Below are positions 1-7,800 of a stretch of 12,500 bases of DNA, in pieces. The notes beneath the pieces are model-generated. The model was not told where the DNA came from, searched no databases, and was given only the letters and a program-made list of their open reading frames with translations. The position numbers and the translations under genes were made by a program. Position 1 is the stretch's first letter, and each line of letters opens with the position of its first letter. Source of the stretch: Nymphaea colorata (taxonomy: Eukaryota; Streptophyta; Magnoliopsida; Nymphaeales; Nymphaeaceae); NCBI RefSeq assembly GCF_008831285.2, contig NW_022204956.1, forward strand, positions 1-12,500, in the 5' to 3' direction.

Positions 1-1232
1 ACACCGGTTGGCCTAAGAAAAATCCGACCAATGCGATCCTAAACTTCCCAGGACCTTCTTGAGGCCTATTCTAAAAACCGAAAAACCTAGGTAATTACAC
101 AATGATCTACCCGGCCGGACAGGACCCCGGCGCAAAACCCAATAGGTAGGGAGATACACTTGTAGGTTACCCGAGTCCCAAATATTCCTAACTAAGTCTG
201 CCTACTACAAAAACACTAACAGGGTCGTGAGGCCTTTACAATTCGCGAGCGATACAAGAGAACACTCAATCTCACTCACAAACCACGCAAACCACACTAA
301 CGTACAAACCACACCCAACAGAAGTAAATAGGGGGTCTGGCTCCTTGTGGTCGTGTCTCGGGCACAGTGCCCTCGAGGTACCTCACGGGGGAGCTAGGCC
401 GAAGCCAAGGCTAAAACAGAAATGCTGGAAATAAACTAATATGCTACCTACGACTGAAAGCAAATCCCGCCCGAAGCTACAAGGGGGATAGGAGACGATA
501 CCGGCCAAGGATCGCCCTTGGCGTAGCCGGATAGGTCTCGGGGTGATGACCTGCCCCCGAGCACTGCAGCTCACAGAACAGGAAGACCGACTGAGGTGTG
601 CCTCCACGTAGCCTGCTGCTCGGGCTGACCGCTGCCTGAAGACGCTGAAGGTAGGCCGCACGCTGGTGGACGGGTTGACTGCCGAGGTCTGGTCGCTGCT
701 CGTTTACGGTGGCCGCTGCGCTGTTGCCGCGATGAATTCTGCGGTAGCAGCGCTAACGTCGAGCCAAGACCGCTGCTGACACTCGCTGGGCCTAGAGGCA
801 GACGCGCGCCGGGAACGAGGACGCTGTCTCGAACTGCTACGGTCGTGCCGTCGAGGATGCCGGGAGCGATCGTCTGCTGTCTGGTCGAGGGTCGCCGATC
901 AGGACGAGGTCGCCTGGCGTCTGCTGCCGATGTGCTGCTGCTGCACTGAAGAAGACGGAACAGGGCCGGAAGGGCCGCCTGGACTGCCGAGGGGGGCTGC
1001 TGTCACAGCGACAGCGCCTGCCTGCCTAACTCCGGAGTGTGGCTCGGCCACGGGCGCCGGGATGCCGACGAAGAGGCAGGGGCCGTTGTAAGGGCCGGCG
1101 AGCCGGCTGAACCTAATCCTAGCTAAGGCTGGGTTGGCTGGTTTCGGTTGGGCTCTACTAGGTGGTAGGTCTAGTCAAGCAGGTTCGGGTCAGGGTAGGC
1201 TCAGTCAAACAGGGTTTAGGTTCAGTCACGGG

Positions 1233-1559
1233 TTGACCTAGCTAATAGGTTGGTTCAGTAAGGGAGGTTAAGGTCGAGCCTAAGCTCACGGTGCTGGTCA
1301 AAGTTGACCAAGTGCGGAAGGTTCAACTAACTAGGTGGTTGACTAAATGGACCGAGTCAATGGGTCCGGGTCAAGTAGGTCAAGGGTCACTCGAGGTAGG
1401 CTCGAGTCGCTAAGGGAGGCTACCAACGAAGTGGGCTTGGTGGACTAGCTGACCTAGTTGACTAAGGCTAAGGGTCAATGCCGATCTAGGTTGGCTCGGT
1501 AGAGGTTTAGCCTAGGTGCGGGTTCGGTGCAGGAGGTTGCCTAGTGGGTTCGGTTGACT
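1233..1559. promoter_or_regulatory. W-box core cluster, 3' LTR
   Basis: TTGACC or TTGACT cores occur on both strands at 1233, 1296, 1304, 1339, 1355, 1369, 1378, 1458, 1473 and 1554: ten in about 330 bases. These are the binding core of plant WRKY factors. Two form a perfect inverted repeat, TGGTCAA-AG-TTGACCA, at 1295-1310. Function is inferred from motif density only. Part of the density may reflect degenerate short repeats of AGGT/GGTCAA type. Confidence 0.45.
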
Positions 1560-1590
1560 GGGCTGGTCTTACCCAGGGAATGCACCGATG

Positions 1591-1606
1591 CTTGCCACGT
1601 GGCAAG
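1591..1606. promoter_or_regulatory. 16-bp perfect palindrome with G-box, 3' LTR
   Basis: CTTGCCACGTGGCAAG is a perfect palindrome centred on CACGTG, the core G-box bound by plant bZIP and bHLH factors in light, ABA and stress responses. The CC/GG flanks fit a strong G-box. Its role here is inferred. Confidence 0.5.
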
Positions 1607-2993
1607 ACGGACGGACACGACAGAGAGAGCTAGAGAACGCTAGCTCTTAGGAATGGAGCTCGAATTCTCGCCTAAGGGTTAGGGAGAAATGCGACAAGGA
1701 AGGAGAGGAGATTGGGGCGAAGGGCCAGGTGGCGCTCTCGTGTGAGCTCGGATGAGGCTAAGGCTGAGATGGGGACACGTGGACCAGATCTACGGTGGAG
1801 GATTACTGCGGATCGGATCAAGAGGGAAAGGAGGAAACGGCTGAGGAAGAATAGGTAAGATGGCGCGAGGTGGAGGAGTTTCCTAAAACTAAGGAGGAAA
1901 GATCAAGGAATAGGGAAAGGGGATCTCGCTGGGCCTGGCTGAGGACAAGTGACGAGATGCGGGACAAAGTGGGTAGCTGCAGGTGAGGTGGCGAGTGAGG
2001 TGCGGATGGCTGGCTCGGATTGCGACGTGTCAAGATGAACGCGTGAGGATCCTTGCGAGTTAGGGTGAACGGTGAGATGGCGAGGAGCTGGGAAGGGAGC
2101 TGGCGGCTGCGAGATTGCTTCCTAATTTGGTGGAGCAGCTGATTGCGAGCTGATCCTGATCGGGACAGATGGCAGCAGCTGGGGACAAGGCACAGATGGC
2201 GGCTGGATGTGGACAGATGTCGAAATTAAAGGCTGAGATGAAACGGAGGTGGACTTGCCGGAAATGGCAATGCGACGGAGGAGGAAATCCAATTCGCACC
2301 GGCGGCCTGAGCTAACGCTCGGAGCTTAATTGACCGTAATACCCCTTTCAAAATTTTAGTTAAAACACTAGGGAAGAAGGGCAATTCGGTCCCTAACGCC
2401 GGAATCAATGGCGACCACCGGAATTAGCAGCGATGGCCGGATTCAACATTTTCCGGCGAGATCTATCTCGAGATCCAGCCGACGAATCGCCCCTTTTTGA
2501 TATTTAGAAAGCTCTTTTCTGGGCGATTCACGGGGATCACTCCTTTCTTCAGATCTCGACAGAGAGCGAGATTTCTTAACTTTTGAGCCTCTGGTCCGAC
2601 AGATCAAAGGGGAGAACAGGCGCTAGAAATTGTAATTTTCTTATCGATTTGTCTTTCTAATCCGGCCAACTCCTACTAGGGATCAAACGTCTGATTCCAA
2701 TCCCGCGACGCGATCTGCAATTTCTGATTAGAACAGAAAACGCCCAAATCCTGATTCCCTCTTCGGGTATGCCGAGGGAGGAACCGAGTGAAGACGCCCT
2801 GTGTTCTAAGGCAGAATGCAGCAATCGGGCAGCGAGAGAGAGATCGAAATTCGTCTCCTCTTCGGTGTCGAATTGAAGCCGGCGGTAGATCCGTCGCCTT
2901 CAATCTTCCCTATGCTGGAATCGGCCTCACAGTACCCTCGTGATCAGGGCAAAGGCACCAATTTCAGAACTTTGAAAAAGCTCGAAAGGGGGT

Positions 2994-2999
2994 ACTTAC
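2994..2999 (-). promoter_or_regulatory. Consensus 5' splice donor in the 3' LTR
   Basis: The minus strand reads CAC|GTAAGT, matching the plant U1 consensus at all six intron bases. It lies about 240 bases after the presumed start site. A possible acceptor is the AG at 2716-2715 (AAATTGCAG), preceded by a pyrimidine-rich stretch and a CTAAT branch-like motif, giving an intron of about 285 nt. Splicing is inferred, not shown. Confidence 0.4.
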
Positions 3000-3260
3000 G
3001 TGACAAGGGAGGGATCGCCGCCGGTGGTGGAGATCCGCCGATGCCTTCTTCCTTATGCCTATGTCTCGGACGGCGGCTCTTCAAGGAATTTCTGGATTCG
3101 GAAGCGTCGTGGGGGTAGAGGACGCGAGGGGGAGAAGACGCCTGGTTCTCGGGTTGAACAAGGTGGGAGACGAGAGGGGAGAAGCCTCGTGCGAGGAGAG
3201 AGGATGCCACACCAAATGCCAATCTCTGATTAATTTTCGATCCATTGTACATTGAGTTTA

Positions 3261-3272
3261 CAGAATATATAC
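3261..3272 (-). promoter_or_regulatory. Candidate TATA box of the LTR promoter
   Basis: The minus strand reads GTATATATTCTG. This is the clearest TATA-like sequence in the LTR on the transcribed strand and lies about 590 bp in from the LTR start. Initiation would be expected near 3235, followed by a pyrimidine-rich stretch (TTCTCCCCTCTCGTCTCCC on the minus strand) like many plant 5' leaders. The equivalent site in the 5' LTR, which would drive the element, lies beyond the window. Confidence 0.45.
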
Positions 3273-3449
3273 TAAACATAATGCGAGCCCTAATTACATG
3301 TTAACCTAGCTCGCTACTTATCTAATGTCAAAAATGCGCAAGGCACAACCCGCTTGCTAGGTCTCTACTTCAAAACTGGACGTTGACATGAAATAGATGA
3401 CGCAACCTAACCCGGCCTAGCGCCCAACTCGAAAATCAAAAGCTAAAGT

Positions 3450-3502
3450 CCCTAAGTCTTGTGGACTTAGGGCGGGGACCTCGTGTGGGTTACCGCCCAC
3501 AC
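3450..3502. repeat. Two adjacent inverted repeats in the presumed U3
   Basis: CCCTAAGTC at 3450-3458 pairs perfectly with GACTTAGGG at 3464-3472 around a 5-base loop. Eleven bases on, GTGTGGG at 3483-3489 pairs with CCCACAC at 3496-3502 around a 6-base loop. They lie upstream of the candidate TATA box on the minus strand. They could be protein-binding dyads or DNA hairpins; no function is shown. Confidence 0.5.
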
Positions 3503-3614
3503 TTCGGAATTCGAGCACGGGTCAAGTCCGATTGACTCAGACCTGAACCTAAGCCTCTCGGCTTTAGATAGGCTCAAGCGTTCGGGAATTGGGCTCACGC
3601 TCGGATTAACCTGA

Positions 3615-3911
3615 TCAAGCTCGGTGAGCCTCGCAATAGGTTCTAGAACGTCTGAGTTCCACCTGGTTTGAGCACTCTTTCGGACCTAGTTGCTCCTCCC
3701 ACGCCGCCCGCTGCAACTGGCTCGAGTGCTGACTTAGCCTCGCTTGGACTTTCTCGTGCTGCCTTAGCGCCTGTGTCCACAAATCCGAGGCCTTTCGTCT
3801 TGACCGACAGGTTTCGGCCTGATCACGCCGATCTGGGTCTGGACCTACAAGTTGTCCGTAACAGATTCCCCTCCCTAGAATGCGCTTGTCCTCGAGCGCT
3901 AGAGGAGGGAA
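3615..3911 (-). pseudogene. Possible polyprotein C-terminal tail overlapping the PPT and 3' LTR
   Basis: After the last frame change, FPPLALEDKRILGRGI is read through the polypurine tract. The frame then stays open for about 80 more codons inside the LTR before stopping at 3615. The first 14 or so residues look like a genuine chromovirus integrase end. The LTR-encoded part is basic and glutamine/arginine-rich with no known domain, so its translation is only possible, not shown. Integrase running into the LTR is known from CRM-type chromoviruses. Confidence 0.4.
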
Positions 3912-4176
3912 AGCGATGAGCCACTGACCCAAACTCTTCCCAAGAGGTTCCTCTGTCAGGTCCCTCCCATTCCACTAATACCTCATGCCGTGTTCTCCCT
4001 TGTCTCTGGACATATCTATGTTTAAGTATACGATAGGGAGTGGGCAAGTTGTCCTGTTCCGGTATCTGCTCGATCACTGTAGGAATATCACCATGATGAG
4101 GCTTGAGCCTGGTGATATGGAAAACTGGGTGCACCATTGCTTCCCGCGGAAGTCCCAGTCGATATGCTGCCTTTCC
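3823..4176 (-). pseudogene. Integrase tail with chromodomain
   Basis: Read from 4176 in this frame, the sequence continues the integrase C-terminus through AMVHPVFHITRLKPHHGD and then forms a chromodomain: YRILKHRYVQ, EVLVEWEG and GTSWEEF in the normal order. Chromodomains of chromoviruses are thought to steer integration towards particular chromatin marks. The first ATG is at 4137, but the domain clearly extends upstream of it. After GTSWEEFGSVAHRF the frame becomes unconvincing; the neighbouring frame at about 3911 offers FPPLALEDKRILG, a typical post-chromodomain tail, so another frame change lies near 3911-3916. The tail runs through the polypurine tract into the LTR. Confidence 0.85.
3864..3878 (-). 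other. Polypurine tract
   Basis: On the minus strand the sequence is CTAGGGAGGGGAATC, purine-rich and directly followed by TGTTAC, the start of the 3' LTR. This is where plus-strand DNA synthesis would be primed after RNase H cleavage. The fit between this tract, the TGTTA start and the TGTTA/TAACA inverted repeat with base 9361 is what defines the LTR edge. The tract also lies within the reading frame of the polyprotein tail. Confidence 0.85.
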
Positions 4177-4388
4177 TACTTTTGTAATACCGGAAACGGT
4201 CCATAATACCTCGGTAGTAGCTTAGAATAGGGTTGGCCCATTAACGATCGTTGTTTGAGGGGCAACCTCTTCAACCACACGTAATCACCCACTTCGAATT
4301 CTCGATCTTTTCGCCCTTTGTTGTAGACCTGTCTCATCCTGTTCTGGGCTTGGCAATGTTTGCTTGAGGGAGTCAAGGACTTCCTCAC
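4176..4388 (-). pseudogene. Integrase C-terminal domain (GPY/F-type)
   Basis: This frame encodes AQNRMRQVYNKGRKDREFEVGDYVWLK and then LLPRYYGPFPVLQK, the GPY/F signature of the integrase C-terminal domain of gypsy elements, involved in DNA binding and multimerisation. Its first dozen codons (4388 to about 4353) are out of frame, since the better match there is in the third frame. It ends at a TAG right after VLQK, where a one-base change near 4174-4178 breaks the link to the chromodomain frame. Confidence 0.85.
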
Positions 4389-4419
4389 GGGTGCGTAGCT
4401 CGCAGTCTACATTGTCGTC
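4350..4419 (-). pseudogene. Short integrase fragment in a third frame
   Basis: Between the end of the catalytic-core frame and the start of the C-terminal frame, a third frame reads 23 codons without a stop and includes ELRTREEVLDSLKQTL. This has the charged helical character expected in the linker between integrase core and C-terminal domain, and it leads smoothly into AQNRMRQ of the next piece. The alternative reading in the neighbouring frame contains a TAG and looks unlike integrase. Two opposite one-base changes, near 4410-4425 and near 4352-4365, would explain the excursion. Confidence 0.6.
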
Positions 4420-4814
4420 GCCTGCTGTACCTCCTTCATATCTAGGATACTTGGAGGAGGGGTCCCATATACACCTTCAAAAGGCGTCATTCCTGTTGAC
4501 GAATGTAAACTGGTGTTGTAAGACCACTCTGCCCAAGGTAAGAATTTTACCCAAGTCTGTGGCCTTTCTCCTGCAAAACACCTCAAATAGGTCTCAAGAG
4601 ATCGATTTACGATTTCGCTCTGCCCGTCTGTCTGTGGGTGATGGGCTGTACTAAACTTGAGCGTTGTACCCATAAGCTTCATGTACTCCTGCCAGAATGC
4701 GCTAAGGAAAATTGAATCTCTGTCACATACGACTGATTGTGGCATTCCGTGGAGCTTTCCAACGTACTCCTGGTACACGCTGGCCACCATTGGCCCTTGA
4801 TACGACCTAGGCAA
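4407..4814 (-). pseudogene. Integrase catalytic core, middle part, frameshifted from pol
   Basis: This 135-codon frame continues the integrase core after the main frame is lost near 4815. It carries the second and third residues of the DDE triad: D31 in the CDRD motif and E67 in HPQTDGQSE, in the expected rve-family order, with NRSLETYLR following. The first aspartate (D1231) is in the main frame. The apparent start at 4814 is a TTG, not a real initiation site. The junction at 4813-4816 is a two-base run, and loss of one base there would explain the shift. The frame ends in TAG at 4409-4407, where a second frame change occurs. Integrase would insert the element's DNA in the nucleus, but this copy cannot make an unbroken enzyme. 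Confidence 0.88.
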
Positions 4815-7800
4815 GGAGCGAAGTGGCTGTACTTGGTCAGACGGTCCACTACCACTAGCACAGCTTCCTTGCCTTCAGAGCGGGGCATGGCGTCAATAAA
4901 ATCCATGGTCACATCGGTCCATGGTTTGGCTGGTATGGGGAGGGGAACTAAATGCCCTGGAGGTCTAATGGCCTCGTATTTTTCCCTCTGGCATACCAGG
5001 CAACTCCGGATGTACCTTTGTACCTCTGCCTTCATGCCACGCCACCAAAATTGGGCTTTAATTCTGCTTAGGGTTTTAGAGACCCCCTCATGACCCGCGG
5101 CAGGGGTGTCATGGAAATGACGCAGGAGTTCCTGCTTAAGCCCAGACTCTGGAGGAACCACTGCTCGGTTCTTCCTATATAATAGATTCCCTCTGACTGT
5201 ATAGAAGGGAATGGATCCTGGATGTTGTTCTGTTGATGCATGGACTAGCCTTAGGGACTGATCTGCTTGCTGTTCCTGGGCTAACCTATCCCAAACATCA
5301 GTTTCCACTACCGAAAGAGTCATGAACTGCTCGGTCAGTCGAGAGAGAGAATCGGCCGCTGTGTTTTCCGGACCCTTTTTGTACTCTATTTCAAAATCGT
5401 ATCCCAGCAGCTTTGCTAACCAACGTTGTTGGGTAGGCGTGGATACTCTCTGCTTTAACATGTACTTTAGAGAATTTTGGTCCGTCTTAACTGTGAATCT
5501 ACGCCCTATAATGTAGGGCCGCCACTTTTCCACTGCCAACACTATCGCTAGTAGTTCTTTCTCATAAGTAGAGAGAGGCTTCGCTCTACTTGTGAGCGCC
5601 TTAGACATATAAGCGATAGGGTGGCCTCCTTGGCTGAGAACGGCCCCAATTCCAACCTCACATGCGTCTGTCTCTATTGTGAACTGCTGGTTGAAATCCG
5701 GAAGTGTAAGAACGGGCGCAGACATAAGGGCAAGTTTTAACTTTTCAAAGGCTGCCCTAGCCTTATCCGACCACTGAAAGGCTCCTTTCTTGAGCATCTG
5801 GGTCAAAGGCTGTGCGATCAAACCGTAACCTTGTATAAAACGCCTATAGTACCCAGTCAAACCGAGGAATCCGCGGAGTCCTTTCAAGTCCTTAGGCAGT
5901 GGCCATTTCTGCATGGCTTCTAATTTTTCGGGGTCTGCCCGAACCCTTTGTTGGCACACTATGTGCCCTAGATAACCAATAGAAGGTTGCCCAAAGCTGC
6001 ATTTGGACATCTTAGCGTATAATTGGTTATCTCTCAGTATCTGAAGAGCAATAGCGAGATGCTTCTGATGTGATTCTTCAGACTGACTGTAAATCAAGAT
6101 GTCATCAAAGAAAACTAAGATGAAATCGCGGAGGTATTGTCTGAAGACGTCGTTCATGCACCTCTGAAACGTTGCTGGTGCGTTAGTCAGACCAAATGGC
6201 ATGACTAGGAACTCGTAGTGCCCGTCATGCGTCCTGAAAGCGGTCTTGGGGACGTCATCTTTGTACATACGAATTTGATGATAGCCGGCTCGTAAGTCGA
6301 TCTTGGAGAAGATAGTTGCTCCGGCTAGTTCATCCAATAACTCATCAATTACCGGTATGGGATGTCTATCCTTCACGGTGGCTTCATTCAAGGCGCGGTA
6401 ATCTACACAGAAGCGCCAGGTGTTGTCTTTCTTCTTCACAAGTAGGACCGGTGAAGAGAAAGGGCTGCTACTTGGTTGCACAATGCCACTTTCCAACATT
6501 TCCTTAACCAGACGTTCGATTTCAGCCTTCTGGTTATATCCATACCTATAGGGGCGCACATTTACCGGTTCTGCCCCTTGAGTCATTATGATCCTATGGT
6601 CGTAGGATCTCTGCGGTGGGAGCCCCTTAGGCTCCTCAAAGACGTCCTCATATTGATCCAGCACCAGTTGAATTCCTTCTGGTACTACCTCTTTCTGCTC
6701 TTCTTTTTCTGGCACATCAGTAGCGAGTGCCATCACCCAACACGCGGGCTGCTCGGTTTCAATTGCCCGAAGTGCAGCCTTGGGACGAGTTGTGCTGGTT
6801 AAGCCCTGTAGCGTCATGGGCTCTTCGTCGCCGTCGGGAGTGAAGGTCATGCTGAAGTTCTTCACATCCCATGATATGATGCCAAGCGTGAAAAACCATG
6901 GCATCCCGAGAATAAGGTCGACTCCATCCAAAGGAATGACTAAGAAGTCGATCTTGAATGGTTTTCTCTTGATCACTACTTCTATGCCTTTCCCTTCGTT
7001 ATGGCACTTTAACCTCATACCCCCTCCCACGATTATAGTTTGGGGGTGGCTTGATTCTAAGGAGATGTTGCATCTTCGTGCTGCTTCCTCAGTTAGGAAG
7101 TTCTTGGTTGCTCCATTATCAAGCAGAATTAAGACCTTATGTCCGTTTATCCTCCCAAATACCCGGAATGAGTTGGGTTTGTTGGGATCTTGCATTGAAT
7201 GCAGAGACTCTGCCTCGGTTGGCTTTTCTTCTTTGGCGGGAGTCTCTTCAATCCGGACTTCTTTCTTTTTCTCGGCTTGTTTAGCTCGCCTCTTGGTAAC
7301 TACTTCCTCATCTGATGAGGACGAGCTGGTCTCATACGACGTTGTAGACGAATCGCTACATGAACTGGACTCGTCATCGCTCACCACCTGTACCCTGTAA
7401 TACGTTGGGCACTGATGGTTCTTATCCCACTTTCCCTCACATCTGTAGCATAGGCCTTTACGCCTGAATTCTTCAATCTGCTTTGGCGTGAGGTAACGCG
7501 TTGGTGGTTTTCGGCCTTGCCCTGGGTTTGGGCCTTGGGGTGGCCGATAATCACTCCCTCTTCGGAAGGGAGTTGGTTCCTTCCCTCTAAATCGAGAACC
7601 AGAGGAGTAGGAAGGTCTCCTCCTCTGCTTGTCCATCTTATGAGCCTTCTTCTCGGCTCTCTTTTCCTCTATTTGCTCCTCATAGAGACGGGCCATGGCA
7701 AAACATTCTTCTAACCTGTTGAAGCGGTGAATTTTCAATTCTCTCTTTACTTCGCTTTTGAGGCCGCCTTTGAACGCTCCGATGAGGGCCTTCTCTGGCC

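Larger units (their letters stand above)
1..3863 (-). repeat. 3' LTR (downstream LTR of the minus-strand element), outer end missing
   Basis: This region aligns almost end to end with 9370-12500. The inner edge is set at 3863, where TAACA on the + strand meets a pyrimidine run (the polypurine tract on the minus strand). It is the reverse complement of the TGTTA start expected for an LTR and mirrors the TGTTA at 9361. Base 1 aligns with about 9370, so roughly 8 bases of the outer end lie before the window and the full LTR is about 3.87 kb. Bases 1-32 match poorly, 33-560 match with a few percent substitutions, 1081-1880 match closely, 1885-2760 are rich in one-base gaps, and 2761-3111 are identical to the other copy. 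None of the short open frames inside it encodes a recognisable protein. Confidence 0.93.

Noticed and set aside
383-661. Minus-strand open frame also found at 9752-9976 in the other LTR
   Set aside because: The similarity simply reflects the LTR repeat. The frames differ in start and length between copies and show no known protein features.
2944-3279. 111-codon minus-strand open frame in the LTR
   Set aside because: Its start codon lies upstream of the candidate TATA box, it crosses the presumed leader and splice donor, its composition is Ser/Pro/Arg-rich like translated leader sequence, and it matches no known domain.
6780-7400. 206-codon plus-strand open frame
   Set aside because: It is antisense to the intact gag-pol frame (protease region) and has no recognisable domain; a shadow frame.
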